Shown: one piece after another, positions 18,184 through 28,264 of the stretch | Position numbering within the stretch: the stretch's first letter is position 1 | Layout: the number at the start of each line of letters is the position of its first letter | Assembly: GCF_000757385.1 (NCBI RefSeq) | Contig: NZ_JRHH01000002.1 | Location: 372,001-436,000, forward strand | DNA: 64,000 nucleotides | Source of the DNA: Flavobacterium aquatile LMG 4008 = ATCC 11947 | GTDB lineage: Bacteria > Bacteroidota > Bacteroidia > Flavobacteriales > Flavobacteriaceae | Direction: 5' to 3' | Program-made: the position numbers and the translations under genes | Notes under the pieces: model-generated | Databases searched by the model: none | The model's input: only the letters and a program-made list of their open reading frames with translations | What the model was told of the DNA's origin: nothing

Positions 18184-19113
18184 TTAAATTTTGGAAATAT
18201 AATTTAATGAAGTTAATTGGTCATTTTTTAATTGCTCCTTTAAAGAGTTAAGGGAATCAAATTTTTGTTCATCGCGAACAAATTCTAAAATTTCTACAGA
18301 AATAATTTGGGTGTAAATATCTTCATTAAAATTTAAGAAATTTACTTCAATAGTCTGATTTTCGCCATTCACAGTAGGACGATTACCGATGTTCATCATT
18401 CCAAAAATAGTTTGTCCTTTATAATTACTCTTCACAATGTAAACGCCGCTTTTAGGGATTAATTTATACGATTCTTTTATTTGGATGTTGGCCGTTGGAA
18501 AACCAATGGTTCTACCAAGTTGTTTTCCTTTTACAACTTCACCCGAAAAAGTATAGTTGTAACCCAAATATTTATTGGCTAATGAAATGTTTCCTTCCAG
18601 AATAGCGTTTCTAATTTTAGTAGAACTTACGGCATTATTGTTGATTTCTTGAGCAGATATTTGTTCCACTTCAAAATTGTATTGTTTTCCATAAACAATT
18701 AAGTCATTAATATTGGCTGTTCTGTTTCTGCCAAATCGATGATCGTAACCAATAATTATTTTTTGAACATTTAAAACATCAACCAAAATGGTTTTAACAA
18801 ATTCTTCGGCGGTAAGTCTCGAAAATTTTTGATCAAAAGGATGAATTATTAAGTTTTCAATTCCTATTTTTTTAATTAATTCCGATTTTTCTTCTATGGT
18901 ATTTATAAGCTTTACGTCAGAACTTTCTTGTAAAACCATTCGTGGATGCGGAAAAAAAGTAAGCACTACACTTTCGCAGTCTTGCTCCTTTGTATTTTGA
19001 ATTAATTTTTCAAGTAAAAGTTTATGTCCCATATGAACACCATCAAACGTTCCGATAGTGACTATAGATTTTTTTTCTGCTTTATATTCTGATAAGGAAT
19101 GAAATAATTTCAA
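18184..19113 (-). CDS. ribF: Bifunctional riboflavin kinase/FAD synthetase
   Basis: It makes FMN and FAD from riboflavin. The N-terminal adenylyltransferase half has TIGTFDGVHMGHK (HxGH-like motif) and GYDHRFGRNR. The C-terminal kinase half has GKQLGRTIGFPTANIQ and the GVYIV and NIGNRPTV segments. I place the start at the TTG at 19113 (MKLFHSLSEYK), which matches the usual N-terminus, giving 309 aa. The longer frame begins at a TTG at 19131 that lies inside a TACATTTG promoter box and is unlikely to be translated. Confidence 0.9.
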   Translation of the reverse strand: MKLFHSLSEYKAEKKSIVTIGTFDGVHMGHKLLLEKLIQNTKEQDCESVVLTFFPHPRMVLQESSDVKLINTIEEKSELIKKIGIENLIIHPFDQKFSRLTAEEFVKTILVDVLNVQKIIIGYDHRFGRNRTANINDLIVYGKQYNFEVEQISAQEINNNAVSSTKIRNAILEGNISLANKYLGYNYTFSGEVVKGKQLGRTIGFPTANIQIKESYKLIPKSGVYIVKSNYKGQTIFGMMNIGNRPTVNGENQTIEVNFLNFNEDIYTQIISVEILEFVRDEQKFDSLNSLKEQLKNDQLTSLNYISKI

Positions 19114-19128
19114 TTTTAAATCTTTTTG

Positions 19129-19136
19129 CAAATGTA
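19129..19136 (-). promoter_or_regulatory. -7 box of ribF
   Basis: On the minus strand TACATTTG (19136-19129), 15 bases before the proposed TTG start. This box decides the start choice for ribF. Confidence 0.5.
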
Positions 19137-19150
19137 AATTAATTTAATAA

Positions 19151-19184
19151 AAAAAGGATTGAATATTTAAATTCAATCCTTTTA
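19151..19184 (-). terminator. Terminator of the M43 protease gene
   Basis: A near-perfect 14-bp stem (AAAAGGATTGAAT / ATTCAATCCTTTT) around a short AT loop, 18 bases after the protease stop on the minus strand and followed there by a T-run. It also insulates ribF. Confidence 0.8.
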
Positions 19185-19201
19185 AGTAAGTTTTTTAAAG
19201 A

Positions 19202-21280
19202 TTATTCTTTAATGAAACGTAGGGTTTTAGTATAGTTTTCATTCGAAATTGTAATGAAATATACACCATTACTTAATGATGAAGTGTTGATGTTTAAATT
19301 ATCACTATTTTCAACTTTACTATTCAAAACACTTTGTCCTAAACTATTTGTAATAGTTAAATTTTTAGGTAATTCAGTGCCATCGGGAATAGAAATGTTT
19401 AATTCATTTTTTGATGGGTTTGGATATACATATATGCCTTTTGCAAAATCAAAATCTGTATTGTCTAAACTAGCATTGTTTGTAAAATAACTAACTTTTG
19501 TTATTACAGTATTTGGTGGATTTCCAGATACTACAAAATCAGGTACATTTACAACTGATGTAGCACCAGCATTAACAGTATAATATCCTTGTCCTGTACC
19601 GTCAAATAAACCGTCTCCGTAAGAATCTGTTACTGTTAAATAGTAACAACCGTTTGCAGGAAGTGTCCATGTTTGATTTGTTACTAATGGCTGAGTTCCA
19701 CCTGCAGTTAGATCAGTATATGGTCCGCCACTGTATAATGTGAAACCTATTTGATTTTTTAAAGTCCATGAAATTTCAGAACCATAAGCATCACCAACTA
19801 GATTAAATGTAAATGAAGTTGCATTTGCATATGCCAAGCCTGAACCTGAACTTGCTCCAAAAGTTTTTGTAGCAGTATTGTTGGTTGCTCTTGCGTCAGC
19901 ACCTCCATTAACATTGGTTATATTGACATTTAAAGTACCATTAGTGGCAGTATTGGCTAAAGTTACATATGCAAAAGCGTTTGGAGCTAATGAACCTGTC
20001 CAGCTGTTAGTATAAGTAGTTCCTCCGTTAATATTGTAACTTAATGTTGCAGAAGTTAACGTTGCAGTTCCTCTATTGTAAAGTGAAACTATTTTAAGAG
20101 GTGAGGCTGGGTTAGGATTTGCACATGTTGGACTTGCACCACCACATGAATTTTCAATTTTAACTTCAGCATCATTTGCAAAAAGAGGTATAGCAATATC
20201 TTTTACAGATGTTTTAAGAGTTGATCTTCTAGGGAAACTATTCATAACCGAAGTCATAATAGCTTTCTGATTTATTGTGAAAATATTCATACATGAATCA
20301 TCTGTATAATCCATGTAATTTTCAATCATGTCTGGACTTCCTAATGTACATGAATCGTGGCCTGTTGGGCAACCATAATTTGGCGCATCTACAGAAGGTG
20401 TGTCGGCGCAATTATCTCCTGGAGCAGCACAACCACCCTGAAAAGTATGAGTTAATCCTAAGAAGTGTCCTACTTCGTGAGTCATAGTTCTTCCTTCGTC
20501 ATAAGTAGTATCACCATAATTCCCTGCTGGATAAAGAGTTCTTGAACCAAAGTAAGAGTGTCCAGCAACAACACCATCGGTATTTGCGCTAGTAGTTCCG
20601 TTGCTTGGAAATTGAGCATAACCTAATAATCCAGAACCATCCCAATTAACACTCCACATATTCATGTATTGTGTTGGATCCCAAATTGTTTGAGGTTTTA
20701 CTTCTGTATCAATTAAGACTTGAATTTCTGAAAATGACCCAGCATTATAATTGTCTCTGCAAAGATTAACTCTATTTATACCATTTGTTGGATTTCCATT
20801 TGGATCAACTTTAGCCAAAACAAATTCAATTTGAGTATCAGCGCCAACAGCATTTGAGTTGAAGCCTGGCGTATTCATCATCCTTCTGTAATCTTGTGTC
20901 ATAACAGTAATTTGAGATTGAACTTGCGCATCATTAATGTTTTCGCTCACTCCATAGGCATCGCCATTGTGAATAACGTGTACAACAACTGGTATGTAAA
21001 TTATGCCTCCACTTTGAGAAGCATTGTCATGAACAGTATTGTACTGCTCAATAAAAGGTGCAATAAAAGCATCAAATTGTTCTCTTGAGAACCTTTTTGG
21101 ATCACGTTGACGAAGCAATTCCTCATATTCTGATGTAGCGCACCTAACCATTCCATTTTCTGGATTAATATTCTCAACTTTAATACCTTGTAATTGAGAT
21201 TTCTTTTGCTTTTTTTCCTGAGCGTAATTGAATGAAGTTATCAGTAGAAAAATAAAAGTTAATAAAGTAGTTTTTTTCAT
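19202..21280 (-). CDS. M43-family (pappalysin-like) zinc metalloprotease, T9SS cargo
   Basis: A 692-aa secreted protease. Signal peptide to about residue 20 (ending FNYAQ). The zinc site HEVGHFLGLTH lies at residues 268-278, with the catalytic Glu at 269. The Met-turn NYMDY is at 321-325, and the region between holds Cys pairs (GGCAAPGDNCADTPS). Beta-rich accessory domains cover about 360-590, and a type A T9SS sorting domain closes the protein (IYVYPNPSKNELNIS, ending KTLRFIKE). The propeptide carries REQFDAFIAPFIEQY. Single-gene unit with a terminator. The substrate is unknown, probably extracellular protein. Confidence 0.9.
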   Translation of the reverse strand: MKKTTLLTFIFLLITSFNYAQEKKQKKSQLQGIKVENINPENGMVRCATSEYEELLRQRDPKRFSREQFDAFIAPFIEQYNTVHDNASQSGGIIYIPVVVHVIHNGDAYGVSENINDAQVQSQITVMTQDYRRMMNTPGFNSNAVGADTQIEFVLAKVDPNGNPTNGINRVNLCRDNYNAGSFSEIQVLIDTEVKPQTIWDPTQYMNMWSVNWDGSGLLGYAQFPSNGTTSANTDGVVAGHSYFGSRTLYPAGNYGDTTYDEGRTMTHEVGHFLGLTHTFQGGCAAPGDNCADTPSVDAPNYGCPTGHDSCTLGSPDMIENYMDYTDDSCMNIFTINQKAIMTSVMNSFPRRSTLKTSVKDIAIPLFANDAEVKIENSCGGASPTCANPNPASPLKIVSLYNRGTATLTSATLSYNINGGTTYTNSWTGSLAPNAFAYVTLANTATNGTLNVNITNVNGGADARATNNTATKTFGASSGSGLAYANATSFTFNLVGDAYGSEISWTLKNQIGFTLYSGGPYTDLTAGGTQPLVTNQTWTLPANGCYYLTVTDSYGDGLFDGTGQGYYTVNAGATSVVNVPDFVVSGNPPNTVITKVSYFTNNASLDNTDFDFAKGIYVYPNPSKNELNISIPDGTELPKNLTITNSLGQSVLNSKVENSDNLNINTSSLSNGVYFITISNENYTKTLRFIKE

Positions 21281-21512
21281 TATCTTATAGATTAATTTTA
21301 TAATAGGCTATAAAAGTAAATATTTTTTTTTAAAAAATATAATAAAACACTTTTTTCTAGTGTTAATTTTAGAGATTTTGTTTTTTAAATTGATTGAAGA
21401 ATAGAATAATTATTTTTTTTAGAAAGTTAGAATAGAGAATATATTTTTATTGATTTTCTATACTTTAACTTTTTTGTGATTAAAACTGCAATAATAATTC
21501 ATTTAAAATTAA

Positions 21513-21520
21513 TAAATTTG
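21513..21520 (+). promoter_or_regulatory. -7 box TAAATTTG before the first reprolysin-like gene
   Basis: An exact TAnnTTTG, 24 bases before the ATG at 21545, in a very AT-rich leader. No TTG at the usual spacing. Confidence 0.4.
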
Positions 21521-21544
21521 TGTTCTATATTAAAATCAATTACT

Positions 21545-24241
21545 ATGAAAAAACTTTTACTAACTTACATTATTGGTGTTTTCTTTTCTATAGAAGGGAA
21601 TTGTCAATCAATATGGAACAAGACGTCTGAAGAACGCTTAAGTGCCTTGTCTAAATTTGATCGCGCAACAGTACCATCAGAATTCAACTTGTATTCTCTT
21701 GACTTAGATGCTTTCAAATCACTATTGCAAAATACTCCAAATGATCAATCAGGAATTATATCAAATGTTGTTGTTCCTTTTCCAAACTCTAATGGTGTTA
21801 TTGAAAATTACGTTGTTTATGATGCCCCAGTAATGGAGGAAGGATTGGCAATTAAATTTCCCGAAATTAAGTCTTACATCGCAAAAGGTGTTAATAATCC
21901 AAATACTACATTAAGATTTAGTATAACTAATTTTGGATTACATGTTATGTCGGTTACTAGTGATTTAGGAACTTATTATATCGACACTTATACTAAAGAC
22001 TTAAACAACTATATTGTTTACAATAGAAAAAATATAGCAAGCACTAGAAGTTTTGGTTGTCTTACAGATGAAAGTGAATTATCATTAGATCATGGTAGAT
22101 TCTCTACAGATGAAACAATGATTAACGATGGTAATTTTAGACAATACCGTATAGCCATTGCATGTACAGTTGAATATGCAGCTTTTCATTTAACAGCAGC
22201 TGGAACTCCAGCTATTACACCATTGGCACAGAAAAAAGCAGTTGTATTATCAGCTATGGTGGTTAGTATGACTAGATTAAATGGTGTTTATGAAAGAGAA
22301 ATGTCTTTAAGGATGAATCTTGTTGCTAACAACGATTTAATTATTTTTATTAATTCAGACAGTTTTACTAATTCTCCGGCTATGCTTGGTGAGATACAGC
22401 CTATAGTTGACGCTGCAATAGGTTCGGCTAATTATGACATGGGTCATGGTTTTTGTACAACCGACTCTGGAATTGCTCAGCTTTCTTCAGTTTGTAATAA
22501 TGCAGGTTTACCTAACAATGGTAAAGCAAGAGGAATTACTGGTCAGTTAAATCCTGTAGGAGATCCATTTGATATTGATTATACGGCTCACGAAATGGGA
22601 CATCAATGGGGTGCATCTCACACACAAAATAATCCATGTAATTCTTCTGCCGATTCAGCATATGAAACAGGAAGTGCAAGTACTATAATGGGGTATGCTG
22701 GTATCTGTGCACCAAACGTACAAAATAATTCTAATGATTATTTTCATGCAAGAAGTATTTTGCAAATGAGTGCGTTTGTTCTTGGCGGAGGCGCTTGCGG
22801 AATAGTTACTGCTAATGGAAATACAGCTCCTATAGTTCAAGCTGGTGTAGATTATACTATTCCAAGAGGCACTGCTTTTGTTTTAAAAGGCGCTGCATCA
22901 GACGCAAATGGTGATGCTTTAACTTATTGTTGGGAACAATACAATAATGAGATAACTTCGCAACCACCATTAAATACTTACACAACGGGTCCAAATTTTA
23001 GATCAGTATCACCAAGTTCTTCTCCTAATAGATATATGCCAAGATTTGAAGATGTTTTACAAGGAAACTTATTCCCAACATGGGAAGTAGTTCCTGATGT
23101 TGCACGAACATTGAATTTTGCATTGACCGTTAGAGATAATAGAGCTGGTGGTGGAATGACAAACAGAGATGATATGGTTGTAAATGTTTCAAATGCAGGA
23201 CCATTCAGAGTTACAAATCCTGATGTCGAAAATACATCATGGAGTCCAGAATCGACTCAAACATTAACTTGGGATGTGGCAGGGACAACTGCAAACGGAA
23301 TCAATACAGCCAATGTAAATATTTTGATTTCTACAGATGCTGGAGTTACATTTACTACACTTGTTGCTAACACTCCAAATGATGGAGCGCAAACTGTTAC
23401 ATTGCCAAGTGTTTCTGCACCTTATTGTAGAATTATGATTGAGTCTGTAGGTAATATATTTTATGCGGTATCAAAATCATTTTCATTAGGATATCTAGTA
23501 AATACAGTAGTTACTTGTAACAATTATACATCTTCACCAGCTACAACAATTGCTGCTCAAGATCCACTGACATGGCAAGTTGTAGGTCAGGTGGCAGTTC
23601 CAGATAATTTTGTAATTTCTGACATGAATGTTAGTTTAAATATTACTCATAGTAAAATTAATGATTTGTATATTGGCGTTTTGCCTCCAGGCGCTACAAT
23701 GGTTGGACAGATCCGTACTTTATATCAACAAGGATGTTCGACATTAATTTCAAGTAATATGATTACTACGTTTGATGATGCTGGAGTGAATCTAAATTGT
23801 GCTGGTATTGGTGCCTCAAACACATACAAGCCATTAAACTCATTAAGCTTTTTTAACGGATTAAGTTCATTAGGAAATTGGAGAATTGTAGCTTTAGATG
23901 TTGAACCTGCTAACAACGGAACATTAAATAGCTTTACATTTAATATATGTTCATCTGTAACCACTGTTACACTTGCAAATGATGATTTCAAAATTAAAGA
24001 TTTTGTTGTTTATCCAAATCCAAATAATGGAGATTTTAATGTTAAGTTTAGCTCTAACTCAAATGAAGAAATTAAAATAGGTGTTCACGATATAAGAGGA
24101 AGAGAAATCTTCAATAAATCATTTACTAATACTGGTGTAATTGATCAAAACTTACATTTAGACAATATTCAAGCTGGTGTATATCTAGTAACTGTTCAAG
24201 ACGGTGATAGAAAAGAAGTTAAGAAAATAGTTGTAGAATAA
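21545..24241 (+). CDS. Reprolysin-like zinc metalloprotease with P-domain, T9SS cargo (copy 1)
   Basis: 898 aa from the ATG at 21545, which gives a proper signal peptide (MKKLLLTYIIGVFFSIEGNCQ). The open frame extends upstream from a GTG at 21476 but only adds a pre-signal tail. The zinc motif HEMGHQWGASH lies at residues 349-359, followed by a Met-turn region STIMGYAGIC near 380 and Cys residues typical of this group. A beta domain follows, then a proprotein-convertase-type P-domain (about 659-804) and a type A T9SS sorting domain (about 818-898, YPNPNNGDFNV, ending VKKIVVE). The next gene is a paralogue in tandem. Confidence 0.9.
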   Translation: MKKLLLTYIIGVFFSIEGNCQSIWNKTSEERLSALSKFDRATVPSEFNLYSLDLDAFKSLLQNTPNDQSGIISNVVVPFPNSNGVIENYVVYDAPVMEEGLAIKFPEIKSYIAKGVNNPNTTLRFSITNFGLHVMSVTSDLGTYYIDTYTKDLNNYIVYNRKNIASTRSFGCLTDESELSLDHGRFSTDETMINDGNFRQYRIAIACTVEYAAFHLTAAGTPAITPLAQKKAVVLSAMVVSMTRLNGVYEREMSLRMNLVANNDLIIFINSDSFTNSPAMLGEIQPIVDAAIGSANYDMGHGFCTTDSGIAQLSSVCNNAGLPNNGKARGITGQLNPVGDPFDIDYTAHEMGHQWGASHTQNNPCNSSADSAYETGSASTIMGYAGICAPNVQNNSNDYFHARSILQMSAFVLGGGACGIVTANGNTAPIVQAGVDYTIPRGTAFVLKGAASDANGDALTYCWEQYNNEITSQPPLNTYTTGPNFRSVSPSSSPNRYMPRFEDVLQGNLFPTWEVVPDVARTLNFALTVRDNRAGGGMTNRDDMVVNVSNAGPFRVTNPDVENTSWSPESTQTLTWDVAGTTANGINTANVNILISTDAGVTFTTLVANTPNDGAQTVTLPSVSAPYCRIMIESVGNIFYAVSKSFSLGYLVNTVVTCNNYTSSPATTIAAQDPLTWQVVGQVAVPDNFVISDMNVSLNITHSKINDLYIGVLPPGATMVGQIRTLYQQGCSTLISSNMITTFDDAGVNLNCAGIGASNTYKPLNSLSFFNGLSSLGNWRIVALDVEPANNGTLNSFTFNICSSVTTVTLANDDFKIKDFVVYPNPNNGDFNVKFSSNSNEEIKIGVHDIRGREIFNKSFTNTGVIDQNLHLDNIQAGVYLVTVQDGDRKEVKKIVVE

Positions 24242-24263
24242 TTTTTTAAACTAAATATATTAG

Positions 24264-24291
24264 AAAAAGGTTCGCTTTGCGAGCCTTTTTT
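24264..24291 (+). terminator. Terminator after the first reprolysin-like gene
   Basis: AAAAAGG plus stem TCGC/GCGA with loop TTT, then CCTTTTTT. It makes the two tandem paralogues separate units. Confidence 0.8.
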
Positions 24292-24337
24292 GTTTCAATT
24301 AATTTGATAAAAAAACATAATAATAGATAAATTATTA

Positions 24338-24345
24338 TAAATTTG
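24338..24345 (+). promoter_or_regulatory. -7 box TAAATTTG before the second reprolysin-like gene
   Basis: The same TAAATTTG sequence as before the first paralogue, 20 bases before its ATG. No good -33 element. Confidence 0.4.
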
Positions 24346-24365
24346 ATAAACCAAAATATATAAAA

Positions 24366-27300
24366 ATGAAGAAAAGATTACTTTTTAGTGTTTTATTGTG
24401 CTTTTTTATTTTTGTCAGTTATTCCCAAAATGCTTTTTGGAGAGAAACTTCTAGTGATAGATTAGTAGCAATCCCAAAATCAGATAGAGATGCCATACCA
24501 TCAGAGTATAAATTATTTTCACTCGATTTTAATGCTTTTAAAGCGCAATTGCAGTTTGCACCATCAAGAGAAAATAGTGCGATTATTACTTCAAATGTAA
24601 TTATTCAATTTCCAAATGCTGACGGAATAATGGAAAGTTACAGAATTTATGAAGCGTCTGTAATGCATCCAGATTTAGCAGCTAGATACCCAGACATTAA
24701 ATCCTATGTTGGAAAAGGTATTGAAGATCCTACAGCTACAATTAGATTCAGTACCACAATTTTTGGTTTACATACGATGACAACTTCTGGACTAAAAGGA
24801 ACTCAGTATATTGATACTTATACTAAAGATTTAAATAATTATATAGTTTATAAAAAAAGTAAATTGTCTTCTACGCGTGAAAGAACGTGTTTGGTTAATG
24901 AAGATTCTGAAAGCAGAGTAGTAGCTCAACCAACAGAACAATCGGCATTAATTGGAGACGGAACTTTTAGAACCTACCGTTTAGCTATGGCATGTACTAT
25001 TGAATATGCAGCTTTTCACGTAAATGCAGCTGGATTAGCTGGTGGAACTTTAGCCCAAAAGAAAGCTGCAGTTTTGGCTGCTATGAATGTTTCAATGACC
25101 AGAATTAATGGTGTTTATGAAACTGATATGTCACTTACAATGCAATTAGTCGCTACTAATGAATTAGTAATTTTTATTGATTCTGATAATTTCAACAATA
25201 CAGCTGCAGGAACTTTGATTAATCAGAGTCAAACAGTAATTGATGCCAATATCGGATTTGCAAATTATGATATTGGACACACTGTAAGTACTGGCGGTGG
25301 CGGTTTAGCTCAATTGTTTTCACCATGTAGTGGAAGTAAAGCTAGAGGAATTACTGGTTCTGGTGCGCCTGTCGGTGATCCGTTTGATATCGATTATGTA
25401 GCTCACGAAATGGGGCACCAATTTGGCGCAAATCATACTCAAAATAATGCTTGTAATAGAAATGGCGCAACCGCTATTGAGCCAGGAAGCGCATCAACAA
25501 TTATGGGTTATGCCGGAATTTGTGCTCCAAATGTTCAAAGTAATTCCGATGCCCATTTTCAAGCTATTAGTATTGCAGAGATGACCGCATTTGTAACTAG
25601 CGGAGGAAATTGTGGTGTTAATATTGCGAATAATAATGCGGCTCCAGTTGTAAACGCTGGCCCAGATTATACCATTCCAAATAATACTGCTTTCATCTTA
25701 AAAGGATTAGCAACCGACTCTAATGGAGATGCTTTAACCTATTGTTGGGAACAAATGAATACCGAAGCTTCGACGCAACCACCATTGCAAACGGCTACCA
25801 ACGGTCCAAACTTTAGATCTAATCCTCCTACTGCTTCGCCAGATCGATACATGCCTACATTATCTAGTGTGATAAATAATAATCTGGCTCCAACTTGGGA
25901 AGTTGTTCCAAGTGTAGCAAGAACTATGAACTTTGCTCTAACGGTTAGAGATAATAGAATTCCAAATGGAGGTCAAACAGGTAGAGATAATATGGTTGTT
26001 ACCACAGCAGCAGTAGGTCCATTTTTAGTAAATACGCCTAATACAGCCGTTTCTTGGGTTGCTGGTACAAATCAAAATGTGACTTGGACTGTAGCAGGAA
26101 CAACTGCTAACAACATCAATGCAGCTTTTGTCGATATTTTATTATCTACCGATGGCGGATTTACTTATCCAATTTTATTGGCTAGTAAAGTTCCAAATGA
26201 TGGTTCAGAGACTATAACTGTTCCTAATAATCCAGGAACAACTAATAGAATTATGGTAAGAGGATATAGTCATATTTTCTATGATTTATCAAATGTGAAT
26301 TTCACTATTACAGCACCAACAAGTTCTTTTGGAGCAGCATTCTCTGGAGTTGCAGAGCAGCAATATAAATCGGCTTGTCAAGGAACAAGTGTTTCTTACA
26401 ACATTTCTTATACAGCTTTAGCCGGATTTTCAGGGGCAACAACATTTGCAGCAGCAGGATTTCCAGCTGGTTCAACAGTTACTTTTGCTCCAACTTCGAT
26501 TACTGCGACAGGTACTGTTGTTATGACAATTAGCAACACCACTTCAAGTCCAGTAGGAGTTTCAAATATTATTGTTACTGCAACTTCTGGAGCACTTACA
26601 AGAACAGTTCCTTTTTATTTAGAATTGTTTAGCTCTAATTTTCCAGCAATGACTTTAACTTCTCCAGCTAATAATGCACTAGGACAAGGTACAGCTTTGA
26701 ATTTAACATGGGATGCTAATCCGAATGCTTCTTCTTATGATGTTCAGGTTGCTACAAATAATACATTTACTGCAATAGTTAGCTCAGGAAACGTTACTAC
26801 TACAAGTTACAGTGTCTCTGGACTTGTTCCAAACACAGATTATTTTTGGAGAGTTTTGCCTAAAAATTCAATTTGTGGTGACGGAATTTTTAGTAGTCCT
26901 TTCACTTTTAAAACTGGCTTAATCGCTTGCAATACAACAGTGTCAACAAATGTTCCTATTGTCATTTCAGCTACTGGTGCGCCAACGATAACTTCTACGA
27001 TAACAATTGCTTCTGGAGGAGTGATTTCTGATTTAAATGTTTTAGCACAAATAACACATCCATGGATTTCAGATTTAACGGTTTCTATCACTAGTCCAGC
27101 TGGAACAACGGTTGAGTTAATTTCGGAACAATGTAATGATTCTGATAATATGAATGCTACTTTTGATGATGCAGGAGTTGCTTTAGTTTGCGGAACTAAT
27201 CCTGCAATTTCAGGAACACTTATACCATCACAGGCTTTATCTGCATTTAATGGAGAAAGTTCTACAGGAACTTGGACATTAACGGTTTCTGACGGTTATA

Positions 27301-27626
27301 ATCAAGATGGTGGCAGTTTAACAAGCTGGAGTTTAAATGTTTGTTCAACGGCTCCATTGGCTGTTAATGAAAATTTATTTCAAGATTTTGCTATCTATCC
27401 AAATCCAAATAACGGTAATTTCACAGTGATGTTTAATACGGTTTCTAGCGAAAATGTCAATGTTGATGTTTATGATATGAGAGGAAGACAGATTTATAAA
27501 AATGAGTTTACCAATTCTGGAGCTTTCAATCAAAACATTAATTTAGATAACGTTCAAGCTGGAGTTTACTTAGTTTTAGTTACTAATGGAGAAAGCAAAA
27601 TTGTAAAACGAATTATTATAGAATAA
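24366..27626 (+). CDS. Reprolysin-like zinc metalloprotease with FnIII and P-domain, T9SS cargo (copy 2)
   Basis: A 1086-aa paralogue of the preceding gene. Signal peptide to about residue 21 (FVSYSQ). The zinc motif HEMGHQFGANH is at residues 347-357, with Met-turn STIMGYAGIC. It shares the N-terminal propeptide, catalytic, P-domain and sorting regions with copy 1. It carries about 190 extra residues between the catalytic/beta part and the P-domain: a beta-rich module (about 655-755) and a fibronectin type III domain (about 759-855, DYFWRVLPKNSICG). The P-domain covers about 855-994 and the type A sorting domain about 1006-1086 (YPNPNNGNFTV, ending VKRIIIE). Confidence 0.9.
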   Translation: MKKRLLFSVLLCFFIFVSYSQNAFWRETSSDRLVAIPKSDRDAIPSEYKLFSLDFNAFKAQLQFAPSRENSAIITSNVIIQFPNADGIMESYRIYEASVMHPDLAARYPDIKSYVGKGIEDPTATIRFSTTIFGLHTMTTSGLKGTQYIDTYTKDLNNYIVYKKSKLSSTRERTCLVNEDSESRVVAQPTEQSALIGDGTFRTYRLAMACTIEYAAFHVNAAGLAGGTLAQKKAAVLAAMNVSMTRINGVYETDMSLTMQLVATNELVIFIDSDNFNNTAAGTLINQSQTVIDANIGFANYDIGHTVSTGGGGLAQLFSPCSGSKARGITGSGAPVGDPFDIDYVAHEMGHQFGANHTQNNACNRNGATAIEPGSASTIMGYAGICAPNVQSNSDAHFQAISIAEMTAFVTSGGNCGVNIANNNAAPVVNAGPDYTIPNNTAFILKGLATDSNGDALTYCWEQMNTEASTQPPLQTATNGPNFRSNPPTASPDRYMPTLSSVINNNLAPTWEVVPSVARTMNFALTVRDNRIPNGGQTGRDNMVVTTAAVGPFLVNTPNTAVSWVAGTNQNVTWTVAGTTANNINAAFVDILLSTDGGFTYPILLASKVPNDGSETITVPNNPGTTNRIMVRGYSHIFYDLSNVNFTITAPTSSFGAAFSGVAEQQYKSACQGTSVSYNISYTALAGFSGATTFAAAGFPAGSTVTFAPTSITATGTVVMTISNTTSSPVGVSNIIVTATSGALTRTVPFYLELFSSNFPAMTLTSPANNALGQGTALNLTWDANPNASSYDVQVATNNTFTAIVSSGNVTTTSYSVSGLVPNTDYFWRVLPKNSICGDGIFSSPFTFKTGLIACNTTVSTNVPIVISATGAPTITSTITIASGGVISDLNVLAQITHPWISDLTVSITSPAGTTVELISEQCNDSDNMNATFDDAGVALVCGTNPAISGTLIPSQALSAFNGESSTGTWTLTVSDGYNQDGGSLTSWSLNVCSTAPLAVNENLFQDFAIYPNPNNGNFTVMFNTVSSENVNVDVYDMRGRQIYKNEFTNSGAFNQNINLDNVQAGVYLVLVTNGESKIVKRIIIE

Positions 27627-27645
27627 TCAAGTATTGATTTTAATG

Positions 27646-27680
27646 AAAAAGTCCTATTCGAATAGAATAGGACTTTTTTT
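27646..27680. terminator. Terminator between the second reprolysin gene and the lipoprotein gene
   Basis: The 14-bp stem AAAAAGTCCTATTC / GAATAGGACTTTTT lies between convergent genes and overlaps the last codon of the minus-strand gene. Confidence 0.85.
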
Positions 27681-28224
27681 ATTTTATTGTAGCTTCAATT
27701 GATTTTATTGTTTGAGGAACTTCGGTGACAGTAAAATCTAATTTAAAATGGATTTGATTGTTCTTATTTTCTAACTCAAGATTGCCATTGCTAACTTTAT
27801 AAAATCCAGTTTGACCGCGGCAGAAGCAGAATCTTCCATAAAGCATTTTGGTACTTTGCAAAGTGAAATCGTTTTTGTTTATTTTGGCTTCTGAATTATT
27901 AATTTCAAAAACTATTTCTTCACGATAGTCAGCATCTTGTAAACCTTTTGGAACATTTCTTTCGTATTTATAGATAATTATTGATGTGTTCGCATTGTCT
28001 TCGGCTCTGTAATAAACGGCTCCAATTTCATCGGTTAGTACGTTCATGCTCTTATTTTTTAAAACTGTAACAGTACATTTTCCATCTGTTGGACAATCTG
28101 AATTGATTGTTGACACCGCTTCTATAGTATTTAAATTAGCTTCTTTTTCTTTTGATGCTGTACTTTTATTTGTGCAACAACAAGACGTTAAAATTGCTAT
28201 CGGAATAATAAGTAATTGTTTCAT
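27679..28224 (-). CDS. Lipoprotein of unknown function
   Basis: A 181-aa protein with a type II signal peptide (IPIAILTSC, then CC, lipidated Cys about residue 15). I do not recognise the mature part. It begins with a charged linker, then has a CPTDGKCTVTVL segment and a Cys pair FCFCRGQTGFYKVSNG near 132-147, and looks beta-rich. It may be a periplasmic or outer-membrane binding protein. It follows pth on the same strand with a 40-base gap. Confidence 0.65.
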   Translation of the reverse strand: MKQLLIIPIAILTSCCCTNKSTASKEKEANLNTIEAVSTINSDCPTDGKCTVTVLKNKSMNVLTDEIGAVYYRAEDNANTSIIIYKYERNVPKGLQDADYREEIVFEINNSEAKINKNDFTLQSTKMLYGRFCFCRGQTGFYKVSNGNLELENKNNQIHFKLDFTVTEVPQTIKSIEATIK

Positions 28225-28264
28225 TTAAAATTATTTAGAAATTAAAGATAATGAAATTGGTTTA

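Noticed and set aside
21476..21544. Upstream extension of the first reprolysin gene from a GTG
   Set aside because: The extension spans the promoter box and displaces the signal peptide. The ATG at 21545 is better.
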